Shown: positions 24,801 through 32,345, counted from the stretch's first letter. The stretch: DNA of 64,000 nt from Thereva unica (GCA_949987705.1 OX465282.1:12822501-12886500), one strand, 5' to 3'. The notes: generated from the letters alone by a model not told the origin. Numbers and translations are program-made.

Positions 24801-25429
24801 GCTGTTGTGCAGGTGTGTAAGGTACCAACTGCATTCCTTGCTGCATGGAGTTGGTTTGTATCATACTTTGCTGGGTTCCATATCCATAATTATGAATAGG
24901 AGGTGTTTGTGGCTGTTGCTGCTGTTGGACTTGTGAATTTAATCTATATAAAACACAAAATATTAAAAATCATCATATTACAAAACCCAATCAAAATACC
25001 TCTGAATATCCTCAATTAACTTATCAAAATTAATATTCTCCTCCTTTTTTGTTGCTGTTGGACTAGTGAACGACATTAAATCAATTTCATCCTTGCTACT
25101 TTCAGGTAATAAACGTATTTCACTGTGTCGTCTTGGTGGTACTACTGGTGGTGGACCAATTGATGTTTGTGAATCACTTCTACTACCAGCATTAAATGAT
25201 CCTGGCCGTTGACGTTGTGCTGGTGCTGATAATCTACTTGAAACTGCTACATCAGAGCTGGAATATAATATTTTTGTACGACGAAATTCTTCCCATGCTA
25301 ATGTTTCTAAGCTTAAGGCTGTTGCCTTTTCTAAATCATCTTGAAATTGTTTATCATAATCTAATTCGTTTGAGTTAGACATGATGTTTTGTTGTTTCTT
25401 TTATGCAGTTTCTTCGCAAGCTGGATTGA
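3604..25429 (-). CDS. Pi3K68D: Class II phosphatidylinositol 3-kinase, 3' end missing (13 coding exons)
   Basis: Predicted lipid kinase that phosphorylates the 3-position of phosphatidylinositol and PI4P on endosomal and plasma membranes. Exons, in transcript order: 25382-25000, 24943-24517, 19850-19594, 19492-19431, 10722-10579, 10515-10090, 10015-9927, 6307-6064, 5997-5605, 5543-5144, 5077-4252, 4195-3950, 3889-3604. Every junction has GT..AG ends and compatible phase; together they give 4183 nt, about 1394 codons with no stop. Order: UIM-like helix and Pro/Gln-rich N-terminus (1-420), Ras-binding region (about 460-680), C2 (about 730-960), PIK helical domain (about 990-1240), kinase N-lobe (about 1275-1394). 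The ATP-lysine sits in [14 protein letters not shown]. The gene stops before the DRHNDN catalytic loop, so the remaining exons (activation loop, PX, C2) must lie left of the window or be lost. An acceptor at 25430-25431 (ttttacag) suggests a 5'UTR exon boundary with an upstream non-coding exon. The class II call is secure; orthology to Pi3K68D is from recalled similarity. Confidence 0.93.
3950..4195 (-). CDS. Pi3K68D: Pi3K68D-like exon 12 (start of kinase N-lobe)
   Basis: Residues 1218-1299, ending [19 protein letters not shown]. The last codon is the lysine that aligns with the ATP-binding lysine of PI3Ks. Acceptor tctcttaaag|AAT, donor TTTAAG|GTTTGT. Confidence 0.96.
4252..5077 (-). CDS. 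Pi3K68D: Pi3K68D-like exon 11 (end of C2, PIK helical domain)
   Basis: The largest exon, residues 942-1217. It finishes C2 ([18 protein letters not shown]) and covers the helical PIK domain with its alpha-solenoid, for example [20 protein letters not shown] and [20 protein letters not shown]. Acceptor tttattcag|G, donor TGCAAA|GTAAGT. Confidence 0.97.
5144..5543 (-). CDS. Pi3K68D: Pi3K68D-like exon 10 (PI3K-type C2 domain)
   Basis: Residues 809-941 form most of the PI3K C2 beta-sandwich, including [19 protein letters not shown] and the [20 protein letters not shown] block. A Ser-rich insert lies before [20 protein letters not shown]. Acceptor attctccag|CT, donor CAGAG|GTAAAA. Confidence 0.95.
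5605..5997 (-). CDS. Pi3K68D: Pi3K68D-like exon 9 (linker into C2)
   Basis: Residues 678-808: [20 protein letters not shown], then a helical stretch ending [17 protein letters not shown]. Acceptor tgactttag|AA, donor ACTA|GTAAGG. Confidence 0.93.
6064..6307 (-). CDS. Pi3K68D: Pi3K68D-like exon 8 (Ras-binding region, end)
   Basis: Residues 597-677, starting [20 protein letters not shown]. Acceptor cttcatttag|CCC, donor ATAG|GTATTT. It follows the 3.6-kb intron that holds the mariner, BEL/Pao and LINE remnants and keeps phase across it. Confidence 0.92.
6530..6708 (+). mobile_element. LINE family B 3' tail
   Basis: Shares the signature gctcggaccgccagataatg followed by GAAGAAGAAG with the ends of the copies at 2030 and 15410. 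It is a 3'-only fragment and codes nothing. Confidence 0.55.
6790..7576 (+). mobile_element. Mariner-type DNA transposon, internally deleted
   Basis: A 787-bp element between TA dinucleotides (6788-6789 and 7577-7578). Its ~28-bp inverted repeats share gtccgataagtacttagcct. The plus strand codes a broken mariner transposase: HTH piece [17 protein letters not shown] (about 6985), then from 7105 [18 protein letters not shown] and the C-terminal block [20 protein letters not shown]. The central catalytic region is deleted and frames are shifted, so it is inactive. A full mariner is about 1.3 kb. Confidence 0.85.
7900..8990 (+). pseudogene. BEL/Pao retrotransposon integrase and C-terminal remnant
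   Basis: In three frames one reads the BEL/Pao integrase core: [20 protein letters not shown] (8370-8450), [20 protein letters not shown] then PWW (8495-8570), and the DUF5641-like region [18 protein letters not shown] (8706-8760) and [20 protein letters not shown] (8876-8935). The frameshift at about 8570 makes an ATG-led ORF at 8530 look like a secreted protein, which it is not. 7900-8290 may be the upstream part of the same element (weak). Confidence 0.8.
8990..9680 (+). pseudogene. LINE family D 3' fragment (RT thumb and tail)
   Basis: Reads [20 protein letters not shown], then [20 protein letters not shown] and [20 protein letters not shown], the C-terminal part of a non-LTR RT ORF. The same block occurs on the minus strand at 27500-27790. 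It is fused 5' to the BEL/Pao remnant, and the end is out of frame. Confidence 0.75.
9927..10015 (-). CDS. Pi3K68D: Pi3K68D-like exon 7 (Ras-binding region)
   Basis: Codes [18 protein letters not shown] and on to VADFMVK. Two AGs compete 4 bases apart; only the upstream one (ttttttag|TTAGCA) keeps the frame, the other gives a stop. It ends AAG|GTAAGT in phase 0, before a 3.6-kb intron. Confidence 0.92.
10090..10515 (-). CDS. Pi3K68D: Pi3K68D-like exon 6 (proline-rich linker and start of Ras-binding region)
   Basis: Residues 425-566. The PPPLPPRN proline-rich motif is an SH3-type ligand. From [20 protein letters not shown] onward it reads like the start of the class II Ras-binding region. Phase is 1 at both ends, with acceptor aaacag|CG and donor GATA|GTAAGT. 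Confidence 0.92.
10579..10722 (-). CDS. Pi3K68D: Pi3K68D-like exon 5
   Basis: Codes [20 protein letters not shown] and on to MSPN. The DPF tripeptide is of the kind bound by the AP-2 alpha ear (inference). The acceptor is ttgttttag|GT and the donor AACA|GTAAGT; both flanking phases are 1. Confidence 0.88.
10723..11585. other. AT-rich intron sequence, no gene seen
   Basis: Part of intron 4 of the kinase gene. It is very A/T-rich, has no coding signal above chance on either strand, and shows no inverted or tandem repeat that I can identify. Confidence 0.6.
11634..11964. mobile_element. Non-autonomous GGGGCCG TIR element
   Basis: 331 bp with inverted ends ggggccgtatttggtttctc and its complement, about 27 bp long, followed by gtcgatggatcgactcgac. 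It is nested in the left arm of the 11586-12905 element. The target duplication is unclear because the site lies in repeated motif. Confidence 0.75.
12229..12695 (+). pseudogene. LINE family C C-terminal fragment
   Basis: Reads [40 protein letters not shown] and [15 protein letters not shown], the C-terminal region of RTE-like reverse transcriptases. After one stop it continues to the tail ggctgtggagctcctgatgatgatg. A second copy of this tail is at 16525-16760. It is carried inside a TIR element. Confidence 0.75.
13060..13990 (+). pseudogene. IS630/mariner-superfamily transposase pseudogene
   Basis: Reads in shifting frames: [17 protein letters not shown] (N-terminal helix-turn-helix, DUF4817-like), [30 protein letters not shown] then [27 protein letters not shown], and [15 protein letters not shown]. 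This matches the order of widespread insect DUF4817/DDE transposases. At least four frameshifts or stops; no TIR pair recognised. Confidence 0.75.
14690..15125 (+). pseudogene. LINE family C internal RT fragments
   Basis: Two short blocks, [20 protein letters not shown] (14715-14780) and [20 protein letters not shown] then EIRRRLL (15035-15120), have the order expected for RTE-type RT (palm, then thumb). A 104-bp hairpin element (14840-14943) lies between them. Confidence 0.55.
14840..14943. mobile_element. Perfect-hairpin MITE
   Basis: Two ~48-bp arms (ggaagcacgtaagttgtttc on the left and its near-complement on the right) around a loop of fewer than 10 bases. The CAGGGGTGG-like end is of the kind seen in hAT elements, but there is no target duplication. 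If transcribed it would fold into a long stem. Confidence 0.6.
15130..15335 (+). mobile_element. LINE family A 3' end with poly(A)
   Basis: Matches the 3' UTR of the 29730-32345 LINE: ttgctgctatacattgcacc, then gtagaaagggtgattcctga and gccacataaaaaaa. It is 5'-truncated just before the stop codon region. Confidence 0.75.
15410..16510 (+). pseudogene. LINE family B copy (RT and C-terminus)
   Basis: Reads [20 protein letters not shown] (RT), then [20 protein letters not shown] and, after frameshifts, the C-terminal block related to [16 protein letters not shown] and [15 protein letters not shown]. It ends with gctcggaccgccagctaatg plus an AAGAAGAAC tail. Multiple stops; dead. Confidence 0.78.
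16525..16760 (+). pseudogene. LINE family C 3' end
   Basis: Nearly the same sequence as 12485-12695: gaacccgacaaagatagtgc, aacggagaccaggtcggcct and the terminal ggctgtggagctcctgatga. It abuts the family-B tail, so two 3' ends lie side by side. Confidence 0.75.
16769..16945 (+). CDS. Possible exon of a small secreted Cys-rich protein (very uncertain)
   Basis: Opposite strand to the kinase gene, inside intron 4. The frame starting at [16 protein letters not shown] has a hydrophobic stretch [20 protein letters not shown], then a Cys-rich tail [19 protein letters not shown]. It ends at a consensus donor CACAG|GTAGGT (16945). No downstream exon was found. It could be chance. Confidence 0.2.
16998..17960. 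mobile_element. TIR element filled with a ~146-bp tandem repeat
   Basis: The ends are aacttcccagtat (16998-17010) and atactgggaagtt (17948-17960). The interior has five partial or full units starting at the cacgatat motif near 17122, 17271, 17415, 17562 and 17708. A TG-rich microsatellite lies at 17078-17100. No transposase ORF. Confidence 0.7.
17118..17760. repeat. Tandem repeat, ~146 bp x about 4.5, alternating subtypes
   Basis: Each unit reads cctgcacgatatcgcccgaac ... gaggtgccgttcgaag ... ttcggtccagc. Successive units alternate between a type with gatatcgacttcgttgagg and cgtattaacc, and a type with gacttacttgagg and attagtgacaatat, so the true period is a dimer of about 290 bp. Confidence 0.75.
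18022..18484 (-). mobile_element. tRNA-derived SINE with LINE-like 3' tail
   Basis: On the minus strand a tRNA-like head (18484-18406) has an A-box-like ggtagcctacggag, a perfect B box ggttcgattcc (18429-18419) and an acceptor stem GGGGCCT/AAGCCCC. A ~300-bp unrelated body follows. The 3' tail gacattgcac ... gtataaagggt ... cctgag ... cacataaaaaaaa matches in order and spacing the 3' UTR of LINE family A. The poly(A) occupies 18031-18022. RNA polymerase III transcription is inferred from the boxes. No target duplication is obvious. Confidence 0.78.
18490..19430. other. Intron sequence, nothing recognised
   Basis: Part of intron 4. 18490-18900 is of mixed composition; 18900-19430 is A/T-rich with long A and T runs. 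No gene, TIR or tandem repeat was found on either strand. Confidence 0.5.
19431..19492 (-). CDS. Pi3K68D: Pi3K68D-like micro-exon 4
   Basis: A 62-bp exon coding [20 protein letters not shown] plus SG. The acceptor is tcttccag|TTCT and the donor TCGG|GTAAGT. It joins exon 3 (phase 2) to exon 5 (phase 1) without a break. The next intron is 8.7 kb and full of mobile elements. Confidence 0.88.
19594..19850 (-). CDS. Pi3K68D: Pi3K68D-like exon 3
   Basis: Residues 271-355: another Gln run, a Ser/Thr/Pro-rich linker, then [24 protein letters not shown] resembles a clathrin-box motif (inference). The acceptor is tattaaag|CAG and the donor GACAA|GTATGG, phase 2. Confidence 0.9.
20140..20420 (-). pseudogene. 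R1-like LINE C-terminal fragment (family F)
   Basis: The minus strand reads [20 protein letters not shown] then [16 protein letters not shown], matching the C-terminal Cys/His region (H..G...S..C...E.T.HVL..C) of R1/Jockey-type RT proteins, though some cysteines are lost. It is short and truncated at both ends. Confidence 0.5.
20517..21176. mobile_element. CACTA-like TIR element with LINE cargo
   Basis: The ends are cactagcacccttaatcc (20517 on) and the complement of cactagcacactcaatcc (21176 back). The inverted repeat extends about 39 bp to a shared tgacgtca-like core. The flanking triplets (aca and cga) do not match, so there is no CACTA-type target duplication. The interior is almost entirely the LINE B fragment. 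Confidence 0.55.
20563..21100 (-). pseudogene. LINE family B C-terminal fragment
   Basis: The longest clean piece of this family: [60 protein letters not shown] and [15 protein letters not shown], then a stop. It is the RT C-terminus of an RTE-like element, truncated at both ends and enclosed by the TIRs of the 20517-21176 element. Confidence 0.8.
21480..22145 (+). pseudogene. Jockey-like LINE RT fragment (family E)
   Basis: Reads in several frames: [16 protein letters not shown] (palm), [10 protein letters not shown] (the [YF]xDD active-site box appears as YSDD), [20 protein letters not shown] and [20 protein letters not shown]. The order matches the Jockey RT C-terminal half. Frameshifted throughout. 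Confidence 0.7.
22290..22830. repeat. Degenerate ~90-bp tandem repeat
   Basis: About six decaying units share gaggtgagattgtaaac, ggagagacatttcttactt, tttgcggcagtaaaatatcc. Unit length varies because of indels. It lies in intron 2 and is non-coding. Confidence 0.7.
22831..24250. other. Intron sequence, mostly unrecognised
   Basis: Part of intron 2. A short inverted match (accggttctacacattcaac at 23409-23428 against its near-complement at about 24315-24335) hints at an old TIR element with diffuse edges. Otherwise no coding or repeat signal was found. Confidence 0.4.
24517..24943 (-). CDS. Pi3K68D: Pi3K68D-like exon 2
   Basis: Residues 128-270. It opens with a run of glutamines ([13 protein letters not shown]) and stays rich in Gln, Pro and Met, a low-complexity disordered segment. 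The acceptor is tttatatag|A at 24944-24945, the donor CCTCAG|GTGATT at 24516. The intron before it is only 56 bp, the one after it 4.7 kb. Confidence 0.9.
25000..25382 (-). CDS. Pi3K68D: Pi3K68D-like exon 1 (start codon)
   Basis: Codes for residues 1-127 and starts [20 protein letters not shown]. Residues 14-33 resemble a ubiquitin-interacting motif (acidic, then [11 protein letters not shown]). A poly-proline stretch (PPPVVPPRR) and an IDLMSF segment follow, a composition typical of the disordered clathrin/adaptor-binding N-terminus of class II PI3Ks. It ends in phase 2 at a CAGAG|GTATTT donor. The ATG is the first in frame after the acceptor at 25430-25431. Confidence 0.92.
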
Positions 25430-25689
25430 CTGTAAAAGAAATTGATTTGGTCTATTAAGGTTTTGTTGAGCATAAGGTAAGTAAGTGAATGGAAAGACAA
25501 GAAGAAAAATTGTGAGATTGCGCTTAAATATACACAGCAGTAATGTTATTTTTATATTCTTAACTATTATCTTATGTTATAACTACGTGTCGAGCTATAC
25601 CATGGGTATTCTTTGGTGGTACGTATCACCATCGACAGTTAGGTTTAACGCGTTTACGTAAAACTTTTTGCGCGCTTTGTAAACACTAG

Positions 25690-26040
25690 GTTTCAAAGCC
25701 TGCACCAGTTGGATCTTAAAAGGGTGAAATTTGATGTCTAAGCTTAAAATTCGGTGTATCGTCTTTTTTGGAAGAATGATGATGCTTTGCAGTGCACGGA
25801 TTGGTGTGGATTTCCTCGCACGCTGCTTTCAACACGTTCAATGTTTTCTTCAGTCTGTGATGTTCAACTGGAGCCTAAGCGTGGATTATTAATGGTTGAA
25901 CGTGTTGCACGGGACTTCTGCACCCACGTTCTGATCAAATCTTCACTTCGAGCTTTTCTCACGAAATCGTACTCCAACATTAGCTTTGAAGTACGCCTCA
26001 ACGGCGACCGCACGTTGCTCATTAGTCCACTGTGAGATAG
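25690..26040 (-). pseudogene. IS630/mariner-superfamily transposase N-terminal fragment
   Basis: The minus strand reads SQWTNEQRAVAVEAYFKANV (DUF4817-like helix-turn-helix) and, after frameshifts, RKSTPIRALQSIIILPKKTI and LDIKFHPFKIQLVQAL. These match the N-terminal DNA-binding part of the same broad transposase group as the copy at 13060. The catalytic domain is absent. It lies just upstream of the kinase gene's start. Confidence 0.65.
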
Positions 26041-26870
26041 TGATTAAATAATCCGCACGGATGTCACGCCCCTCCGCGCAACGGTCATTGAAATATTTGA
26101 ATTTCAATTCGTAAATCTGCCACGGAACACCCTAGACTATCAGTGGGATAGGAGCAGCACGAGCTTATGAAATAAAAACGTATCGCAACTGTTCTGGCTG
26201 ATGGCAGTATGATTATAACCTCCAAGAGGTTTATATCTACATACATCGAGCGTGCCAGACACAAAAAAATATTCTTCTATACAATGTGCATGGACGTATT
26301 TTTATCTACCGTGACAATACCGCGCAGACGCGGACCGCCATCGGCCTACTATTCGCGAAAATAATATTTTGTCTGCACGGTTACATATGCAAAATGTAAG
26401 CACTATTCCCGCAAGCTTGATCCCACTCTAAATTCTAAAAAACTTGGGCTAATCTTCGTTCGCCATGCATCTGCGTTCATGCCGTTTTGATGCTGATGTA
26501 GTCTTCTCAATTCATCTTTTATCCAGTCTCCTCCTGATTCTGCAGCCACCTTCTTTTCTACTTTCTGCTTTGACTCCCTTAGTTCTGGTGGGTTTACTTT
26601 CGTTGTGTTGACTCGTTTGAGGTCCTTGAGATATTGCTTTCCTCTCCTTCCAATAGCATTAGATGTGAAGAGCTTTCTCCCGGGTTTTTTAAGATCCTTT
26701 CGCTACTAATCGTGGAAACTATATTTTCAATTACTACCTGACAACTTCGCATATTCCCTCGCCCGTAGTCATTTCTTTGTGTTTTAATTTCTTTCGTAGT
26801 CTAATCTTCCCTTCCTTGCCAATGGCTTTGAAAAAATTCTTTATACCCAAGTACAAAGCAACATTTTGAA
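26041..26870. other. Unrecognised sequence upstream of the kinase gene
   Basis: No convincing gene. On the minus strand a charged open stretch at about 26450-26700 (reads KDLKRVNTTKVNPPELRESK) may be part of an unknown element. A promoter or 5' non-coding exon of the kinase gene could lie between 25430 and here but cannot be placed. Confidence 0.35.
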
Positions 26871-27460
26871 TCCAACAACCTCATATCTAAATTCCAATCC
26901 GGCGTCCGTAGATCCCATAGTTGTGAAACGACAGTATTAAAGGTAACGACTGATTGACAAGGGTGGCATTGCGTTACTGGTTCTTCTGGAAACGATGAAC
27001 CCGGGGGTTATTGCCGGTCACAACATGTCGCAATTTCCTAGTTGCTGAGTGCAAGTAAAAATTGGTTGACCTACTTGTGTTCACCGCATACTTGCTGACG
27101 CTTGTAGCCACGGGTTGTTCGCCGTTGAATTGAAACGTTGAACACTAAGGCATTCCATTCTCGGGTTCACTCTCGTCTGCTTTCTAAACTTGGCCAACTC
27201 TACCAGTTTTCTCCTTCTGCTATTCGAGTTTTCTACTCTCTTCTCTCCAATATATTTTAATGTGTTCAACATAACAATGTTGAGTCCTCGTTTCTACTGT
27301 GCCTCTGGGAGTTTCGCAAGGTTCTATACTTGGCCGTCTTCTTTTTTCGATGTATGTCAATGATCTTCCCTCTGTTATCCATCACTCCTCCTTTCACCTG
27401 TACGCAGATGATCTCCGGTGTATACTTCATGTCCTGCTAATCAGTTAGTAAATAGAGTTA
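26870..27460 (+). pseudogene. LINE family D RT core fragment
   Basis: Reads LISKFQSGVRRSHSCETTVL, KGGIALLVLLE, RLLSKLGQLYQFSPSAIRVF, VPLGVSQGSILGRLLFSMYV and SSFHLYADDL (active-site YADD). Several frameshifts and a foreign insert near 27000-27100. It lies head to head with the minus-strand copy starting at 27480. Confidence 0.75.
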
Positions 27461-27479
27461 CCCTTATCCGATGAAGGAA

Positions 27480-29058
27480 TAAAACGTCAGCGGCCTCGCG
27501 ACGCTTATATGGAGAGAGCTTAAGTTGAGAAATTTAAGTCTACTCTCATAAGGCGGAAGATTAAGTGGGTCATCCCACGGGAGGTCGCTGAGTGCAAATC
27601 AGACGAGCTTCCTTTGAACCGATTCGATTCTACCAACATGGGAGGAGTAGTAAGGAGACCATACCTGGGAGGCGTATTCAAGCAAAGGCCTAACTAAAGA
27701 TACGTACAAGTGCTTAGTGATGAGGGGGTTGTTGAATTTCTTTGACCATCTTTTTATAAATCTCAAGACTGAATAGCCGTTGGAGGAGATATAGTTGATG
27801 TGGGTGGAGATGATTCGGACGACTTAATGTGGGTGGGGATGATTCGGACGACTTAAAAAGCTCAATAGGAGCCCAGGATGCGAAGTTTTCATACAGGATG
27901 GAGTAAAATCTTGCTGTATCGTCATCCAACTCATTAGATGAAGGCAACCAATTGAAATCGACCGAAGTGAGCTTGGATGACAGTTCTTCAAGGTTGACTT
28001 TTATAAATTTTAAGGTAAAGGTTGACTCCTCTGGGATTACCTTATTGTTAAAGGCAGACAGTATGAGAAGAGGGTGATTATTATTGACAGGCAACAAGAT
28101 AATTGAGCTAGGCTCATTATTCATGTTGTCTGAGTCGAAAATGAATACAATACCTAACCGCCTTCCTAAAATATTATTCACACCGCTCATTTGGTACAAA
28201 CCGCATGGAAATAAGGAATTCAGATAGCTGGATTCCCTAGAATTAAGGTTGTTTTCAGGAAGGTAGTTATTATCGTTATCATCGCAAGATGCCCATTTAG
28301 TTAAATTCACCTAGAAGTAGGAGTTTGTCTTTGGAATCCATCATATCCAGGATATGATTTGGGCAAGAGATTAGAATATCATAGAGGTTTTGACCTCTAT
28401 CGTAAAGAGTGCTGAACATATCTGGTGGGATATAACAGTATGAGGTATCAAAAAGTTCGGCATTAAGGATCCTACTGTGTAACCAAGTTTCAGTGAAAGC
28501 GATTACATCGAAATCACTGGCCGAAGTCGACAGAAACACATCTTGGATTTTGGATCTAATTCCCCTCACGTTTTGGTAGTAGAAGAAAATCGTCTTAAGT
28601 TTTTGTTGAGACCTGTATGTAGAGTGTCAGGAATACGATGTACACGCGCGGGGAACAAAAGACTTTGAAGAGGCACAAGGAGGCCAGAACGAGGAGTCCA
28701 AAAGCTTTTCAGGGGTATTGGGCGGGGCAGTCAGAACAAAAGACGTAAACGGTTTGGAAACATTGCTGCTCTTTCTACAGGAACCTGTCGCAGTATTAAT
28801 AGCTTTTCCCCTTAGGTATTCTGTAATTGCCTCGCACGTAGTTTCAGGGTAATACGCGAAATGAAAATATTTCGTGATCTGAGTACCGTTATCAAATTGG
28901 CGCAGGTTACCGAAGACTCAGTATCCCCAGTGCCCGACGATCCAACGATACTAAAAGATGTTGATGCCGTAATCCGGTTCTGGAATATATTTTGGACCCA
29001 TTGGAAGTGAGGGGGCAGGGACAGACGAGCTAGTTGAGGGGTTCGCAAAGACAGCATC
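27480..29058 (-). pseudogene. LINE family D copy: ORF1 end, endonuclease, RT thumb
   Basis: Minus strand, 5' to 3': ORF1 part (PSLPMGPKYIPEPDYGINIF, about 29020), endonuclease (DVIAFTETWLHSRILNAELF at 28500; LLLLGEFNLTKWASCDD at 28300), then directly the RT thumb NYISSNGYSVLRFIKRW and LVRPLLEYASQVWSPYYSSH. The RT palm and fingers are deleted. ORF1 continues in frame at 32415-32892 on the far side of the family-A insertions, so this is the oldest layer of the locus. Confidence 0.78.
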
Positions 29059-29729
29059 CTAGGGGATGTCGGATATCCTAGGGGTAACTTTAACGGAGCA
29101 TCTGCGATGGAATGATCACATATTCCAAATCGCCAAACAAGCCTCCCAATGCCTTGGATTTCTCAAGAGATGCAAGTTCCTCCTCCAGCCAGCCGCATTG
29201 GCTACAATATACAAATCCTACATTCGGCCGCGCCTCGAATACAACTCGCATATCTGGGCAGGCGCCCCAAAAACCACCTTGGCTTGTCTCGACAAGGTGC
29301 AAAATCGTGCCCTCAAACTCATTGGTGATGGCCCCTTTCGCGCCTCCATAGACACCTTAGGCCACCGCAGGAATGTAGCAGCCCTCTCCATACTTTATCG
29401 ATATTACCATGGCGACTGTTCCACTGAAATTCAGGATCTCCTGCCTGCACGGCAATACTTTTCCCGCAACACAAGACTAGCCCGCTCGGCTCACCCCCAT
29501 ACCCTACAGCCCCCTCGTTCACGCACAATACGGTTTAGAAGTTCGTTTATGAATAGAACAACTCGACTGTGGAATAATCTCCCGCAGTCAGTATTTCCGA
29601 ACTCGTACAACACCTTAGAGTTCAAACGTGAGGTTCATCGTCATTTTCTTCTACACCCTCCAGACCCCCTCTAACCTTTCCTATTCTCCTTTCTTCTTCA
29701 AACCAAGCTTACTACTAGACATTGCACCA
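29059..29729 (+). pseudogene. LINE family A, 5'-truncated copy (plus strand, first part)
   Basis: The open frame 29066-29674 reads VTLTEHLRWNDHIFQIAKQA through NRTTRLWNNLPQSVFPNSYN, the RT thumb and C-terminus of family A, in good condition. Its 3' UTR is cut at gacattgcacca (29729) by the minus-strand copy and resumes at 32346. The whole insertion is flanked by the 10-bp duplication gacagcatcc (29049-29058 and 32405-32414). Confidence 0.85.
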
Positions 29730-32345
29730 TTTTTTTTTTTTTTTTTATGTGACAGTGCTAAGCTCAGGAGTCACCCTTTGTACTACCAGTCCGTCATGTC
29801 ATTTGTCACGTCATGGTGCAATGTCTAGCAGTAAGCTTAGTACGGGGAGGGGAGGGGGGTATAGGTTAAGGGTTAAAAGGAACGGGGGGGTATTGAAGAA
29901 GGTGGTGATGAACCCTGCGTTTGAACTCTTGGATGTTGTAGGAGCTCGGAAATACTGACTGCGAGAGACTATTCCACAGTCGAGTTGTTCTATTAACAAA
30001 CGAATTCATATCTTGTTGAGTGCGTGAAAGGGGGAGTTGCAGGTGAAGGGAATGAGACGAGTGGGCTAATCTGGTGTTGCGGTTGTAAGATTGCCGTGGA
30101 GGCAGGAGAGCGTTTAACTCGGAGGAACAGTCATTATGATAGTAGCGATAAAATTTTGTCAGTGCTGCTACATTCCTACGGTGGCTGAGGGGGTCGATGG
30201 TGGAGCCAGCGGTGTCGTCATCAATTAATTTAAGGGCCTTTTTTTGGACCTTATCTAACCATGCCAAGGTGGTTATTGGAGCGCCGCCCCAAACGAGGGA
30301 GTTATATTCGAGAAGAGGACGTATGTAGGATTTATAAATAACAGCACGGGCCGATGGCTGGAGGAGGAACTTGCACCTCTTAAGAAATCCCAAGCACTGG
30401 GATGCTTGTTTGGCGATTTGGAATATGTGATCATTCCAACGAAGGTCTTTGGCTAATGTCACGCCTAAGATGTGTAGGGATGGGTCGGCCTTTAGTTCAA
30501 CGTCATCCACTGTCAAGGATGGTGAGGTGTTGAACTTCTTTTTTGAGATAAGACAGTACTTGGTTTTAGAGGCGTTGAATTTGACACGATTCTTCTCTCC
30601 CCAATCTAGAATTAGTTTGATGTCTTTTTTAATAGAGTTGAACATTAGTTCACGATCATCAAGACAGGATCTGGCATGTGTCTGTCTTGTATCGAAGCTG
30701 TACGAGTAACGTAGAGTACCGTCGTCAGCGAAGCTGAGAAGTGGGTTGGAGGGGATTGAAAGTAGGTCATTTATAAAGATTAGAAAAAGGGCCGGTGATA
30801 AAATTGACCCCTGAGGGACCCCCGCAGAGATGGGGTGAGATTCAGATTTGACGCCATCCAATAATACCTTAATTGAACGGCCGGAAAGGAAACTCTCAAC
30901 CCACTTATACAGAAGTGAGTCAATTCCAATAGCTTGGAGTTTAGCTAACAAGGCTGAGTGCCATACTCTATCAAAAGCCTTGGAGATATCCAAAGCAACC
31001 AAACTAGATTCGCCAGATCCATGCAAACTTCGGCTGAGGTGTTCTGTAAGGCAAACTAAAAGATCACCAGTGGATCTTTTTTGACGGAAGCCGTATTGTT
31101 TGTCGCTGATAAGTTGGTTGGATTCTAGATATCCCATAAGCTTTTTGTTAATTATCGTCTCCATGGTTTTGGAGAGAATAGAAGTAATTGCTATTGGGCG
31201 GTAGTTGGAGGGATCGCTGGAGTCACCTTTTTTCGGTATTGGCTGAACATGGGCAAGTTTCCAAGAGTCTGGGTAAACTCCGGAAGAGTATGATAGGGCA
31301 AAAAGTTTGCGCAGAGGTCTAGCCAAAGGTGAGGCGCATTGTTTTAAGACGATAGGGGGTATATTATCGGGTCCAGTCGATTTGTTTACATCGAGCTCCT
31401 TGAGGCACCTGTACACCTCGCGAGTCCTGAAGAAAACCCTGTCCATTAGATGAGCGCTGAGCTCAAGAACCGGGGGTAGCATATCAGTTTGGGGTAAAGA
31501 AGAATTGGAAGCCAACAGAGATGCTAATAAATCGGCCTTGGATTTGCTGTCTGTTATCACCTTTTCATTGTGGATAAGTGAAGGAGTTGTGGATGAAGTG
31601 AAATTCTTCTTAATGGAGCTTACCAAGGACCAGAAGTTCTTGCTACCAGAGGTTGCATTAAGGAGTTTACTTCTCAACTTGCTGTCAAATGAATTTTTGA
31701 CATTCCTGATGGTGACTTTACAGGAATTTCTTAGTTTTATGTACTCTGCACGGAGCGATTCACTCGGGGAGCTCTTGTAAGCTCGAAAGGCGGCTTCTTT
31801 ATTTCTGATTGCATTCATACACTCCTGATTAAACCATCTGTTGGGCCTAGCCTTCACAGATTTGGTAGAATGAGGAATGAACAAATGCATTCCTGCCTGT
31901 ATGATCCTGGTGATACGGATAGCGGCAGAGTTGGCGTTTCTATTCCGGAAACACAGATTCCAGTCTGTAGACTGGAAAAAATTAATAAGCCCCAGCCAAT
32001 TGGCCTTCCCATAATGCCATACAGTTCTTCGAACTGGTTTGGGAGGGGCGGAAAATTCGAATGGGAAATTAGCGCTGATTAGGCAGTGGTCTGAATTGCC
32101 GAGAGGTGAATCAACTTCGACGGAGTAACGCGCTGGATGAGAAGTTAGAAAAAGATCAAGGAGATATCTTCCTTGATCAGCAACATCAGGGACTCTTGTG
32201 GGATGATCCACAATTTGATGCAAGTTATTGATGTCTGCAAAGAGCTCGACGTCCTTGCCAGAAGTACTGGTGCCATTTGAGTAAGTCAGCCATTTAACGT
32301 TGTGAACATTGAAATCACCCGCAACGATGAGATGAACTGAACGAC
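29730..32345 (-). mobile_element. LINE family A, near-complete ORF2 (minus strand)
   Basis: One uninterrupted frame of about 820 family-derived codons (stop at 29866) gives a non-LTR retrotransposon ORF2. It has the C-terminal part of the AP-like endonuclease (HLIVAGDFNVHN, PLGNSDHCLISANFPF), the RT fingers and palm (NYRPIAITSILSKTMETIIN, VALDISKAFDRVWHSALLAK, SAGVPQGSILSPALFLIFIN, LLSFADDGTL with the FADD box) and the thumb. The N-terminal half of the endonuclease is missing by 5' truncation. The 3' UTR runs to a poly(A) of 17 (29746-29730). It inserted antisense into the 3' UTR of the plus-strand copy. Intact RT suggests recent activity, but this copy cannot be autonomous. Confidence 0.9.
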
